From the NCBI GenBank assembly GCA_964034945.1, contig OZ035962.1:16301388-16365387 (forward strand): a DNA stretch of 64,000 nucleotides, given 5' to 3'. The DNA is from Chrysopilus asiliformis (taxonomy: Eukaryota > Arthropoda > Insecta > Diptera > Rhagionidae). A program made the position numbers and the translations under genes. Below are positions 1 to 13,120 of this stretch, one piece after another. Position 1 is the stretch's first letter. Each line of letters opens with the position of its first letter. Below the pieces are notes generated by a model that ran no database searches, was not told where the DNA came from, and saw only the letters and a program-made list of their open reading frames with translations.

Positions 1-1691
1 ACCATTAAAAAGAGGGAAAGCAAAATAAAAGTCCTAAGAAATCCGTAACTAAAAAAAATTGAAAGGCCTTAAAATAAAAAAGAAATCGCTTAAAAAGTAT
101 AAAATAATATAGTCATTGGATAAATGGAATACTTTCTTCCTTTTTTCTCGAAAACGGTGCATCGTATCAAAATTTTTTTCATACATCTACACAACCGTTC
201 CATACATCAAAATCCAAATGGGACACTCCACACAAATGAATTTTCTTCATGAAGATTTTGTCTGTCCCTAGTATATACAGTATTGCAATTGTAGCTGTTT
301 TTATGTTTCTTTCAGTTTTCGAAGCGCATCATGAAGGGTATCGCATTCCACTTCCTCTTAGTAATTGCGACTTTTTCGTATGTTTTTATGCTCATTTAAG
401 TGTGTCATGCCCAAAGATCTGTGTAATGTGCGTGAAATATTTCAAAATAATAAAAACGTAAATGACAAAAGCAAAATGATCGAGGAGGTTGGACTTTACA
501 ACCAAAAAAAAGTTGTTTACTATCGGATGACCGTTCGAAATTATTATCCAAAAAAAGAAATTTTCCAAACATGCTGCACTCCGATCTTGTGCGCTTTTGG
601 ATGATTTTTTTTTGGTTTGTGGTTTTTTTTTAAATATGTTAAAATTATGTGACATTTGGACATGATCAGAGGGCGGTCTTTATTAATCTGTTAATAAAGT
701 TGTTATTTGAATTTTATGAAATCAGTTACGAATGTCAGCTGCTATCTGTCGCTGTCCAATTTGATCAGTGATCATCATACATCTGCGATCAGTGCTTACT
801 AAGTTTGTAACAGTTTGCGTTAATTAGCGATTCCTCAATTGATTAAAATATGATTGACGAGGAAATTTTATTAAGGGGAGTTTTTTTAGATGAGAAATTT
901 AATAAGCAGTTTTAATTAGTTGATTGCGAAATGTGGAGAAAAAGCGGAGACATTGCAGTTTTAATTTTTAATCATTTGACTTTTTAATACCATATGTCGT
1001 CGTTTTTTTATTAATGCGATAATATACTTTGTTTAAATATATGTATAATTATCGTCGTTTTAAACCCCTCAAGACCGAAGTCTAAAAATCGTGAGATGCA
1101 GAAAAACTTTTTATGGATTCAGTCTTAAATATGACAAAAAAATCAAAAAAAAAAGTATGTGTCAGCAAAAAACGGCTACATGGAGAAAACGGAGAATAAC
1201 CCAAAAATAAATTTGAACCATTATTTTCCGATAAACCCAATTGACCAAATTGGTTAGAAAACCAATTGGATTTCCAATCATCTTGTACCAAGTACCAGAG
1301 GTACGATTTTTGGTACAAGGTATGGAGTTTTGACTGGAAATCCAAGATTTTTTCCTGTGAAAATGGTCCTTTTTTTGTACCATATGGTACATAATTCCAA
1401 ATGTTCCCACAAATATTCTTAAACTTTATAAATGAAAATTGCGTGGTACATTTGGACAAAAATTCCAACATTTGTCAATTGGGAATTAGAGTTTCTAAAC
1501 AAAAAATAGTTGGGGTCATATCTGACCCCGCGGTCTAAAGGGGTTATAGTAGGTACATTCCCATAGTTGAGGAGACCAGACATAAAATTTTACAAAATTC
1601 TGGACGTTCTCTTGAGAGATGCAAACCAGTTTTTCTAACCGAACCAAAAACCACAGAGCCATTGAAATTTTCATGAAACAAAACGAAACCA
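1..1691. other. Gene-free AT-rich stretch
   Basis: Contains R1 copy 1 and otherwise AT-rich sequence. Frames at 249-655 and 1082-1471 have no recognisable domain and look like chance frames in A/T runs. Confidence 0.6.
141..310 (+). repeat. Dispersed repeat family R1, copy 1
   Basis: Shared order in the family: TTTTCTCGAAAACGGTGCAT, a GATAAAATGTGTTTAGAA-type block, CATACATCAAAATTCAATCG, GACCACTCC, CATACAAATGG, ATTTTGTCTGTCC, ending in a TGTAGCTGTTTTTATGTTT segment. This copy has all but the central block. Confidence 0.6.
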
Positions 1692-2923
1692 CACGGTAAA
1701 AACTGGAGTCTAATTTTAAGACTTTTTTTCCTACATATAGGTCAACACCTTTTTGAGCCTAAAAATCAAACTTTAAAAGTTTGAAATTATTTTCCTTTTA
1801 AATAGTATTATCCGGTCTAAATTTAAGGTATTAAAATTTAAATTTTAGTCTAAAAAATCTAAAAATTAGTCCCAAATTTCTAAAAATTCTCAAATTAAAA
1901 CCTTATGGTTTAAGTTTAAGATGTCTGAGTCTTAAATTAAGACTGGAATGGTTAAAAAATAGTCATAAACTTCTAAAATTCGTGAATTATCCGGGTAAAT
2001 AAGACTATCCGGTCTAAATTTAAGACTTAAAAGTTTTAATTTCAAACTGAAATTACTAAAAAGTAGTTACAATTTTCTAGAACTGACTCAAATTTAGACT
2101 TCGAAGTTTAAATTTCAAACCTTTTTTTTTATGTTTATGCCAGGAGCTTAGGCAAATTGCCTCTAATGCCGAAGTGTTTAGGTCCATGAGCAGAAAAGTT
2201 CCAAATTCAAAGTCAAGCCGAATTATTTTTGCCCTGAGTGGGATTTGAACCACTGCTCTTTGGATCACAAGGCAAGCACTTAGCTGACTGAGCCATCCAC
2301 GCCCGCAAATTAAGTTCTTAATTTTAGATTAATATGTATAGAAAATATACTCAGACTTCTAAAATAAACCAATTCCAGACTTTACTTTCTAAATTTTAGA
2401 ATAATGAGTTTTAATTATAGGCTGAAATGATTAAAAAGTAGTCACAATTTTCTAAAACTGAATAAATTGTAGACTTTGAAGTTTTGTTTTTAGACCGAAA
2501 AGTCGAATTCGAGCCTCGCGACTTTTCTAAAAATTGACCGACCGACTGATGAATTTGAAAAAGAAAAATAAACTGAAAAGACTAAATATTAGACAAAAAG
2601 TTTAATTCAATTTTATCCGAATTGAAGTAAAACTTACAAGGTTTAGTTCTCAAACTTATAGGTCTAATATTTCGATTAAAAGTCTAGAAATAAGGCGGAG
2701 AGGTTTAAAACAAATTCTTAAGAAAGAAAAAGTTTACTTTTTAAACTATAAGTCTTAAAAATAAACCGAAACTCACTAAATATTAAACTTTTCGACTAAA
2801 ATATACTCTAAACTTTCAAAAAGTTTTAAAAATAGAGAAAATAGTTTAAAATTCCACTAAACTTTCAAAAGTTTAAAAAATAGAAGGAAAAAGTCTTAAA
2901 ATTAGACTCCAGTTTTTACCGTG
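1692..2923. mobile_element. 1.2-kb terminal-inverted-repeat element with tRNA-derived insert
   Basis: Terminal inverted repeats of about 38 bp (1692-1731 and 2886-2923) begin CACGGTAAAAACTGGAGTC; they differ mainly in a T-run length. The interior is AT-rich and built from recurring TCTAAATTTAAGAC-like words on both strands. There is no transposase remnant. The target duplication is not clear. A tRNA-like module lies in the middle. Confidence 0.7.
2231..2306 (-). repeat. tRNA-derived sequence (SINE head or tRNA pseudogene)
   Basis: The minus strand carries TGGCTCAGTCAG, matching an A box. About 30 nt downstream is GGTTCAAATCC, a B box, inside a T-arm-like hairpin. The CTTGCCTTGTGATCC stretch occupies the anticodon region, but the anticodon stem does not pair well. 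The acceptor ends pair for only two bases. It therefore looks like a tRNA-derived pol III module rather than a working tRNA. Confidence 0.65.
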
Positions 2924-5900
2924 CATAAACCGAACCACTCTGAAAAAATCAAACCAACAAATTCTGTAACGGAACCAAAAATCAACAATTTTTAGTGCTT
3001 CAGTTAAGTTAACATAAGAACTTTTGGAATTCAAAAATTCTTATTATTTTGTACTAAAATTGAGACCCGGATTCGCCCGGCTAAAAGCGTGAAATCTAGG
3101 AAAACAAAATTCAGTTGGGTTTTAAATCAAATAGTTTAGAGAGAGACAATCCGTGTTTTTTAAAGGGTTTTTTTTCGGGAATAAAATAAAAATATTCGGC
3201 ATGTTAAGTGTTTTTAAAAAAGCTGGAGAAAACTCAAAAAATTGAGAAAAAAAACATATTTATCATTAAATTTTGGAAAAATAAACGAAATGAAGGTCTT
3301 GAAAATTTGCGGCCTAAAACCTAAACCAGATGGTTTACGGAATTAGTGAAAACACGTTGACCGTCAACAGAAAACACCGTCAATGTTGAGTTTTTTACTT
3401 TCTTATACGTAGTATAATTTTTTTGTGTGATGACGGGATCTTGGCGTTACAAACGGTAAGGCAAATCTAATATACCCTTTGGTTTCACCATACGGGTATA
3501 AAAACCAGTGGACAATTCAAACTTTGGGGAACCACGACCAAAATTAGAAACCAAAATCAGAACCCAATTTTCAAAATCGGAGCCATATTTTTTTCGATAT
3601 TTTAGAAACAATAGCCAAGTTTTCAAGAACCAAAACGCAAAATTTGTAGCATCCGCCTAGAAAGAAAAAAAGGTTTTTCTTTTAAAAACAAAGAATACGA
3701 TAATGCAAAAGGGACACTTATCTGAGTCCATTCGATTGTCCATCGTGGGTCCGTCTGTAAAAATTCCGATCTGAGATCGCCGTCCGTTTTGCCGTCCAAA
3801 TCCCTTGGTGGAAATTAAATTTTCTACCTCGGTGGGACTTACCCCGTGGATGACGGATGGGTTTAAAGGTTGGTGTCGTCCTTGTTCAATTAAACCTAAA
3901 ATAGGTAAGTCGAAGGCATAAGAATCGTCGTCAGGTAAACATCAAAAATTGGCAACGTCACTTACCTGAGTATTCAACCGGAAACTGCGATCTTCTTCGT
4001 CCCCTCGTTATCCCAGCGGCTAAACAGGCTCTCCGGCGTTGCAATAGCTGAAAAGTCATGATTAATTTGAAGAAATTTTATTATTATACAAAATATAACC
4101 AAAAGCAAAAATACTTACCATGCTTTTGTTTACAAACGATGATCACTGACAGTTGAGCTTTGCCAGTGAGCCTTACATAATTGTTTAAACAAAGTAGTTA
4201 GCTCGTTTGCTAACAGGTGTCTCATGGGTCGTTAGGGATTAAACTAAAACAAATCTGATCTACTACGTCCACTGATTTGAAATTTTGAAATTTCGTGGAA
4301 GGAATTGCAAATCAGTTGCAAAAAAGGTTTAGGTGCATAAAGTAGTTACAGTTTAATTCAGGAAATTAAAAGTTATTTTTTTTTTCAAAGTTTTAACAGT
4401 GCGTCGGAAAGAGTAGGTTTGTAGTTTATTTTGTGCTAAAAAGTGGGTGTAATTAAATTAATCTCATTTAACAGCCAAAAAGATTTCCTGGATTGGAGGC
4501 ACCAGCGGAGGAGGAATTCCCGCCCATAAACCTGCAACTAGGTCTTTCCGCGCAAAATACAAGTATTTATAATTTTATTATTTATTATTTTTGAGTCTCG
4601 GGAAAAGCGTTACGAGGCTAACTTTTTATATTGCTTGGCAAATAATTTGGCGCCAATCGTGGGAAGAAAATTTCAAAAGCTCCTCCAATTTCCCTGAAGT
4701 GGCTAAAAGGAGTACATAAAAAAATATATATCATCGTTGAAGCGACCTTAACATTTGGTGGTGCGCTTAAGTCGTTTACGACGCTAAAAATTAATTTGTT
4801 AAAAGTCGACGCGGGAAAGCGGATAAAAGGTTATTGTAACCCGCAAACCATTGTCGTCGTCCCCGCTTGAAAATCCGTTGGAACGATCCAAACAAAAGCT
4901 CCACGGACAATTCTGGAACGGTGGAACCTTTTCATTGCGTTTTGTGCTTCGTCGATCGTTCCCGTTTGGAACTTTTATTTAAAGAATTTTTAAAGGTCAA
5001 TTTTAATTTTATAAATTTAACCGCTTAACGTTTATTCAAATATTCTTTTGGCATTAGATTTTTGGGTAAAATTCTATGTGCAATTAGTACCACATTCGAT
5101 TGCCATATTCATTTTTTTTTGATAAAGATTTATGCGTCGTTTATTATTCTCCGAGCTCAAAGAATTCTGCGAATGTTATGTTCTCCGTACCACTTGTCTT
5201 AATTTAAAACTTTGTTTGTGGTAATAATTTATTAGGTTTTGTTTGAATAATTTATTTATGCTTTTAAATTTTGAGTTTTAGTTAAAGAAATTCTAGCTTA
5301 TTTGCTTTTGATTTTGTTTAAGTTTAGCGGGATTTATTTTCGCATAGTTTTATCATATTTTCTTTTTAGTTAAAAATGCTTATATTTTTTTTAGATTGTT
5401 TTGCATTTGTTTGCTATTATTTATAAATAAATTTTTGTAATAGTTTTTAAATTTTTATTTGAACCAAAAATGATTTTTTTTTATTATTTAATTAATTAAA
5501 ATAAATGATTGTCTTTTGGAGATAAATTTAAATGATATTCGAACGTTTGTTTTTTTTTTGAAATTTTTAATATTTTCAGATATTTAAATATGCGTGTTTA
5601 AGCCCGTAGTTTGGGGCAGATACGCGATACCTGAAGATGAGCGAACGATCCCAGGTTTTCACAAAGTTGTTTTAACCCTCCTTTCCCTTCCCCCTCCTTT
5701 TAGTTTTTGTTGTTTAGAAGATGAAGAATATTTCCTTTGGCACGAATTTTTTATGGAACATCGAGGTAATAGCTAGAGGTGAGCAAGGACCCCTCCCCAT
5801 CCGGCGAGCTAAGCCGTCAACCACAAGCGTGCCGCCCTGCCTCCTGCTAGCCATCCACAACAAATCGACCCCAGGATGTTACAAATTAAAAGGAAAAATT

Positions 5901-7118
5901 TAATTCACCCTTGAACCAAAACCGTAAAGTTTAAAAAAGTCTTCACTTTTGATAAATTTCTTATTATTTTTATCCAAAAAAGAGACGCCGGCATATTCTT
6001 TTTAAGTTTTAGAGTTTTTATTTAAAATTCTTATGTAAATTTTCACATGTCTCTCCCGTTTCTACAGATTGACATGAGAAACTCAAGCCATTCATCATTT
6101 ATCGTTTCTACTACTTGATATCAACTAAAAATCCATAAATCAGTCATTGGATAGCGCCACCAGCATCCAAAAATATTTTTATTCTTTGGTTATCATTTTC
6201 CTTTGATCGTCTGTTAGTTTCTTGTTCTCAAGCAAATTTATCCTTCAAGATCACTGATCATTCAGACCAGATACATTTTTCGGCGCCATGTGAAAAACTG
6301 TTAACCCTTTTTCACATTTTAAATACCATTCTAACGATGACAAGGTACATTCTTGTTAGATCAAGGATAACTTATTTCTGTTAAGAGAAATAATTGTTCA
6401 GAATGTAAGATTGTTCAAAAGTTTTTTTGCGCAACTTTATTATGATTTAAGATGACAAAAACTTTTTTGATTAGCTTTAGTTGGATATAAAAGAAAAACC
6501 AAAATATCTGATGTGAACAGCACACGACTTTCTTATACAAAATCTACGTGTCTGCACAATTTATCTGACGAATAAAATATTAGTTTTTATAAATATATCA
6601 ATTATTATTTTACTGAAATATCTCGATAACGGTAAAAGATATCAATTCACGGTAAAAAACGAAAATGTAGGGAATTTTAATGCCTTTAATTCTGCTATCA
6701 ACTGTTTTCTTTTTCGTAAAACCGTTAGTTTGCAAGCAATTTGCTATTTTTTAAATTTTAATGATAATATCTCGATAACGGTAAAAAAATAGCGGATAAC
6801 GGTCAAAAAGTAAATAACGAAATTGGCTTCAGGTACGCAGTTCTAGTAAAGTCAAAAACGTGGGGAATTCTATGGTCTTCAACAAAGGACTACTGAAAAA
6901 TGCGTAGTTTCGCAGTAAATAACAAAAAAACCAAACTACGATTTTTTAAAAGCCGTCATTTTGGTTACTTCCGGTTAACGGATTTCCACAGAAAGTTGAT
7001 GAGATCGCCCATTCCAGGACCAAACATGCCTGTAAAATTTCATCGCTCTAGCTCTATTAGTTTTTGAGAAATCTTGTACACAGACTGGCAGACTGACAGA
7101 CAGAAAGACATTTGTGTA
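2924..7118. other. Gene-free stretch
   Basis: Contains the 80-bp repeat at 3425. The 3720-4040 part is less AT-rich with no frame I recognise. A TTGGCGCCAATCGTGGG string lies at 4647. Short frames at 5594-5903 have no domain. A degenerate repeat using ATATCTCGATAACGGTAAAA lies at about 6618-6830. Confidence 0.6.
3425..3504 (+). repeat. 80-bp dispersed repeat, copy 1
   Basis: It runs from GTGTGATGACGGGATCTTGG to CACCATACGGGTATAAAAA. It matches 28173-28252 at all but about two positions over 80 bp. The outer part resembles an element end. Confidence 0.88.
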
Positions 7119-8108
7119 GGGTAAAGTCGGGAGATATGGCACCCCTTTTTTTAAATCGGCATAACTCAAAAAGTAAAAGAGATTTTTAATTCAAACGAAA
7201 ACATTTTTATTCTTAAAATCAACTAGTAAAACAAAAATAAAAAATAAATAGGATTTCACTCCTAAAAAAGTAAAAAAATTAATAAAAGATAAATTCATTG
7301 AAAAAACCATATCCCCCAAAAGTGTGGGGGATACGGCACCCTACCTTAGATGATATGGTGCCCTACTTGTTTTTTAAGTTCTTTTTTCCACACGAGTTGT
7401 AAATGTTGACAAATGATCTGCATGAGTCATGGGACCACAAATGGCAAACAATGCATTTAACACACTCGTCGGGTTTAGTGGTCTCAGCATAGTCTTCACC
7501 ACATCCAGTGCAAATGTTTTCCTCAAAATCTTCAAACCCATCGGATTCGTCTTGTAATGCAATATTTTCTTCTTTAGATGTGGTTTCATCAACCATCGCT
7601 CGTTTTTTCGTAGTTGACTTATTTTATTCATTAGTTACGTTTTCTGAGGAAATAAGGATTCGAGCCTTTTGTTTTCTCGGGTTTGGCACCCGTTCCATAT
7701 CACCTCAGACATAGGGTGCCATTTCTTCTTTCAGACATCGCCATTGATTTTCATATTTTACTGAAAAATCGCGCTCAATCAACTCTGTTTCATACATACA
7801 AACGAAAACAAATCAGATTCTGTTTGTTTTGGTTTGTGAACAGTAAACTTGTTCCAACTATACTTACCACAATTCAGCCACTCAAAAAACAACAAAAAAA
7901 AATTTCGTCTGAAATTTCAACTTTTTTTTCTTATTCTGTCACGCAAAAACAATACGAAAAGAGCTATTGTGTCGCGATCTTCACACTTCGGCCTCATTGG
8001 GGATACTGAACTAAATTCTGTGAGAATAATTTTGGATCTAATGTCGCCAATGGGAGAATTTGAAAGGGTGCCATATCACCTGCGGTGCCATATTACCAGA
8101 CTTTACCC
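7119..8108. mobile_element. Pogo-like DNA transposon relic with TA duplication
   Basis: Ends read GGGTAAAGTCGGGAGATATG at the left and, reversed, GGGTAAAGTCTGGTAATATG at the right. TA occurs at 7117-7118 and 8109-8110. The ATATGGCACC motif recurs inside each end, near 7331-7363 and 7683-7722. The element sits inside an older repeat: sequence with a GACAGACAGAAAGAC tract on the left continues on the right. It retains only a short minus-strand C-terminal coding remnant. The TA target and zinc-finger remnant favour the pogo branch of Tc1/mariner. Confidence 0.82.
7363..7596 (-). pseudogene. C-terminal zinc-finger remnant of a pogo-like transposase
   Basis: The 77-codon frame has an acidic stretch (residues 9-27), then paired Cys/His ligands: C29-x2-C32, C48-x2-C51 and H56-x2-C59, with WSH at 54-56. 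This PHD-like arrangement is typical of the C-terminal end of pogo-type DDE transposases in insects. The DDE catalytic domain is absent from the element. The frame may be read from an upstream start in a longer parent. Confidence 0.6.
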
Positions 8109-11100
8109 TAATTATGCACCAATTGACTCAGGAGGGCTCGGGAAATGTTTTTTAGGCAAAATTAAGAGGTCGAAATTTTTCATGAATACAATACTTTTTT
8201 ACCAGGTATAAGAAAGTAAAAACAAAATCTTTTAATATGCCTTAAATTTAATAAGTCTGTTTTTCGTTTTTAAAAAAATAAGATGTAAAACAAATTTGTG
8301 TATAAAATCAAATAAAATTAATTGAAATTCACTTAACAAAATGAATTTATTTATAGCCTGTTTGTCAAATTATCTGCAATTACAATTTACTCCCCCTAAC
8401 GATTATTAAACCATCCCTTAATTTGCATTTTTCAACAATTTAGGAGAGGCGTCCGCGCAAGTGTTGCAGCCAACAGCCCCTATTTAAAAAAAATTATGTG
8501 CTAGGTATGTAAGCCATACCCCACCAAATCTCAAACCAAATTGGCAGGAGAGACTTGATGCACCAGCCAAGTAGTGGTGAACACCCTTTTATGAAGTTTT
8601 TCCTGTAGCGAATTCTGTTTTATTCTGATATTCCATAGTTTATGTGAGAATTATTAGCCAAGACAAAGAAGTTGTACTAGATTCAAGGTATTCTGTACTA
8701 AAATGATTGAAACTTGATTAAAATGGTTTAAGTTTCATCTTATCTGCTATGTGTATGCTCGAGTTTCGACCACTCGATTGATTTTTATGTGGTTTTTTGC
8801 TAAATGTAGCTTAGCCATGTAGGCTATTTGTGGGAAAAAGGTTATAAGCTATTTGCGGTTTCGCTTCCCTTACCGCTTTTTACCTTTCTTCATACACGTT
8901 TCCTAATTTTGTAGCATTTGACGCCATCACAGCTAAACCGCTGGCCCAATATGGCTGAAAATTTACAGTGTATTGCTTGATATGTTGAGGCACAATACAA
9001 ACTATCTGTATTTAACTAAATTGGCGCCCCTCTGATCCCCTCGCCAGCTATTTTCTGAGCCCCTGAAGCGTTTTGAATACAGCTTCCAGTGTGGAGTAGG
9101 TGGACTGTCAGGGAAAACTTTCGCCTACTCAAACCTCTCCCTCCTTCTTTTAGCGAATCCCCTCTCCTGTCATTTCCTAAACTACTGAATGGATTTCAAC
9201 ACTGCTTTTACTATTGGGTAAGGTGTCTTTTAAGGGAAATTTTCCCCCACTCGCACTATTCCCCCCTGCATGATGAGAACCCCGTGTCCTGTTATATGCT
9301 CAACTAAAGAATGGATTTTAATAACGTTTTTAGTATTGTGTAGGCCGACCATCTACGAAAATTTTCGCTAACTCAACACACTCCTACATGCTGCGAACCC
9401 CTTTCCAGTAATATATTGTTCTACTGTACAGATTTTAAAACGGTTTTTAATGTTGGGAAGGACGCCCATCAAGGACAACTTTCGCCTACTCAAACCACTC
9501 CACCCTGCATTATGCGGACCCCTTCTCCTGTTATATCCTCAACTACTGAATGCATTCTATTATGGTTTTTAGTATTGGACAAACCGTTTGTCAAGAAAAA
9601 ATTTCGGCTACACAAATCACTTCCTCCCGCGTGATGCAAACCCCCTATCCATCCATCTCCTAACCTACTAAATGGATTCTGTTACGGTTTTGGGTGTCAT
9701 TCGTCAAGGAAAACTTTCGGCCACGCAAACAACATTTTTTTTCATTTGGGGATATATAGCTCTCAATTTACATAAATCGATATATAGCAAGACTATATAT
9801 TTATATAGCAAGACTATCGTATCTCTCTCGAGTTGTCAAAAATTCTGACGTTTTTGTAAGTACGATAAAAAGTTAATATTGGAACGAATTTTTAATTTTT
9901 TTACTGATCTTGGAAGAAAATTGTTCAATCTGCAATTGTGAATCCTTAACATCTCAAAAAAGTTAAAGAGTTTTATTTTTTAGTGAATTAAAAATTTAAC
10001 AATGAAGAACGTCGTAAGTCAAGTTACGATAGTCTTCCGTAGAGGCGTCGAAATCATTACACCGCAATCTGTTAAAAAAATCAAATTTTCGTCCGGATTT
10101 TTGATTCTCTTTTTTTGAGTCCGGATTATGATTTTGATTGAGTTGGAAAAATTAATTTTTTGTACGGATTTTGATTTTTGATTCTTGCCAAATGTTTATT
10201 TTTCGAAATGAATTCACAATTCTTCTATGAGTTTTTTCCTCGTGGCGTCGTTTTTCTGTTATTCGTTTGATTTATTTTCCCCAATTTTCCGTGTAGATAG
10301 TGAGACTTTCGGAAAAATTATATTAGAAATTTCAGCGAAAGCAACTGACCCTAACCACCCTTAAATGTTCCAAAATTCAACAATTTACAGAATCCAAGCA
10401 AACTGAAAACAAGCACATCGATGAGGTTCTAACGTACAGATTTTCGAACGTACAGATTATAGGACTACCTCCTGCCTTCGAGAGGTATTAACTCGACAAT
10501 CCAAGCAGATTCCATCCAACAAAAATGTGCCGCTTCGTCGCAATCGGCCGAATTGGTTATCGGACCTTCAGAAGGGACCGCATCTAAAACGATGGCGCCA
10601 TGTCAAATGGTGCGATTGGGCATATTTACCACATATTTAGGCTCCGTACCCGACGAACCACGTCTAAGAAGGGTGCGGAGCTAAGTAAAAAAATGCGGAG
10701 CTCCTATATTGTACTGGCCTGGTTTTTGCTTAGCATAATTCCTCAATGCCCATCGCGTTTTTTCTTGGGCGCAACTCGTGATACCTTCAAGAAGTCTCTC
10801 TTGGCACGGCAGTTCACCTCAACATTTCGCTGCGCCAATCCGCTGGACTCAATGGGTCTTCACGGGATGAAGTTTTACTTTTTTGTATCTCCGTTGGCGA
10901 GTTAAGTTTTTGTAGTAGCCATACACGATTTAAAAATTGTGAGTGGATTTCTTCTGCGATATTCCCTAGCACTTATGCTTCCCTTCCACCAGAAATTCTT
11001 CCTTTCAGTTTTTCTCTGTCTTTTCAGGAAAAACAACCAATGAGCATTTGTAAATGATGGCCGAAGAACAAGCAAAAGGGTTCACCTTCTTAGTTTGTAA

Positions 11101-13120
11101 CGTCAATTGGAGTTGACACCTTCTGAATGCGCTTCGAGACCATCCGAATGAGATTTCTTGCTGTTGCTGCTGCTGTTGACGACCAGGAGATGATGATGAG
11201 ATCTCAGGAGTGATGGGTCTTACTGGGTTTTTGTTGACCAGTATGTCTCGAAATTTTGACGAATTGGATTTTTAATTCGAAATGACATGCGTGAGACTAG
11301 CAATAGGGGAATTCCTGTATTCCTGTGTACGTAGACGAACTCGACTAAAAATTCACTACAAGAAGGAGTTGTTCAAGAATTTCCATACAAATCCGCGCGA
11401 AGTCGACTGGCACCAGACTATAGCCTGCATGGATGGAATCGGAATTTCAGAATGGCATCTACATATACTAAGAGGCGTATGTACCTCACATGGCCGCGTT
11501 TATCTTCGAGTTGGGCCTGATATGATGACGATTTGAATATTAATCGAATCTTGAATTAAATTCTTGCCCGATTTTTTCTTGGCTTCAGTTTTTTTTCCTT
11601 TTCTGCTTGACTGAAGTCTTGGCGAGCTTTTTCTGTCTGGACTGGAGCCACTTCCAGCTGGATGTCTGTCTGTCTGCCATTTGAAATGGAAGTCAAAATT
11701 AATAGGCAAGATAATTAGTTTGGGTCTAAAACTAAAGCCATACAAGAGTTTATGAATCAAATTCCAAACTTTTTCATACTCAATTGAATGATTTTGGATT
11801 CTGTGGCAGGAAGTGGATCCGATGTAACAAAATTGCTTCGATTAATAACGACAAGAAGAAAAAACGTATCTTGGTTGAGATATTTGGCTTCTGAAGTTGC
11901 TGTTTAATGAAAAATCAATCCAACATTTCCTTCTTTTTTCACGTGATCTTTTAGGAATTTTTCATCTTTTTGCTATTAATTTACTATGTAGATTCACTAT
12001 TCTACGATTACTTGCTTTTTTAGTGCTTCTCTTTAAAAAAAAATGTAGGTACATAGCAGCATGTAGAACTGGAAAACTTTTTGATATATTTTTTTTATAA
12101 AATTGTTACAACTCTCACATGGAGATCGACACATGAAGATCAGTTACACAATTTTTACACCCCACTGTAATTTTGTACCCGGTATTGTGTGGGTATTTTA
12201 TTACTTACTGGTAGGAAAAAGTTTGAAAAATTATTTTTGTTAAACGGTATAAAAAATGAATGTTTGTTGCTCTTCAACAGGAAAAATGCTTAACCGATTG
12301 CCCTGAAACCTGATGCAGAACGAAGGCCACGCCCCCCGCCCCTTGGTTTTAAAAAATTAATGGGGTTTTATATTCCTTGAATAAAGGTGAAATTACAGTG
12401 GAAACGTTGTGTGCTGCATCGTAAGATAAACATAGTGAGTGCTTTCTTGTTAAACCGCTCACAATACTGAGGCCCTATCACCGAATACGGTACGATTGGT
12501 TTGAGTAGTAAAATCAATGTTGAATTTATCAAAATAAAATTTAATTTAAACGCAACCACAAAAAAATAAATAAAAAAAGCTGCACCACATAAAAAAATTA
12601 AAAAAAAATGCGTCGAAGTGCTTTACATCAAGGGCTTTAAAGTTTGGAGCGAAAATTTACTTAAAATAATTTCATGCTCTTCATTTTCCACTGACAATCG
12701 CAACGGAATTGAAAAATTCAAACGAGAACTGCGCCGCAGGTATAATCTGACATTAGTATGCCATTTGTGGAAAAATATTCTAAAAATGCGCAGCAGGCAA
12801 AAAAATTTAATTTGCAGTATTTAGTGACCGTTTTTTCTGCTGTTTGATAAATTTTAACACTAAATTGAAAAATCCGGAGCCAAAGGGAACAGGAGGAGAG
12901 TACAAGAAATTCGGTTCCAAATGTCCGCAGGAGTTTGGTGTGATTTTTGTAAAAATGTCAAACACGGAAATATTAATAACATTTACGTTAATAAAATATT
13001 GTACAACATTTCATAATTTTTATGCTATTAACCCATTAGTGCCCACGTTTACATATATGCATCGCAAAAATCGTCTTTTTTGGGAGTTTGTCATTTATTT
13101 ATCTTGCTTTCGGTAGCTTT
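8109..13120. other. Gene-free stretch with the 121-bp array
   Basis: 8510-9060 carries repeat-like text (for example ACCGCTGGCCCAATATGGCT at 8937) leading into the array. Frames at 10600-10905 (101 codons) and 11282-11536 (84 codons) have no recognised domain; the region 10400-11530 is less AT-rich. The region 12120-12330 has a repeat-like AACCGATTGCCCTGAAACCT segment. Confidence 0.55.
9060..9735 (+). repeat. Degenerate tandem array, ~121-bp unit, five to six copies
   Basis: A GAATGGATTTnAA-like word recurs near 9186, 9308, 9427, 9549 and 9671, spaced about 121 bp. Each unit also has a CAAGGAAAACTTTCGCCTAC-type segment and a Py-rich CCCCTCTCCTGTTATAT segment. Copies are well diverged. Frames across it (9089-9307, 9416-9634) reflect the periodicity, not genes. 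Confidence 0.8.

Noticed and set aside
2231..2306. Functional tRNA gene
   Set aside because: A and B boxes are present, but the acceptor and anticodon stems do not pair, and it sits inside a repeat element.
4646..4663. Retrotransposon primer-binding-site-like string TTGGCGCCAATCGTGGG
   Set aside because: No long terminal repeat pair, gag/pol remnant or TG...CA boundary could be found around it.
10600..11536. Frames of 101 and 84 codons as possible genes
   Set aside because: No domain, no splice-consistent neighbours and no recognisable similarity; kept only as a note in the region description.
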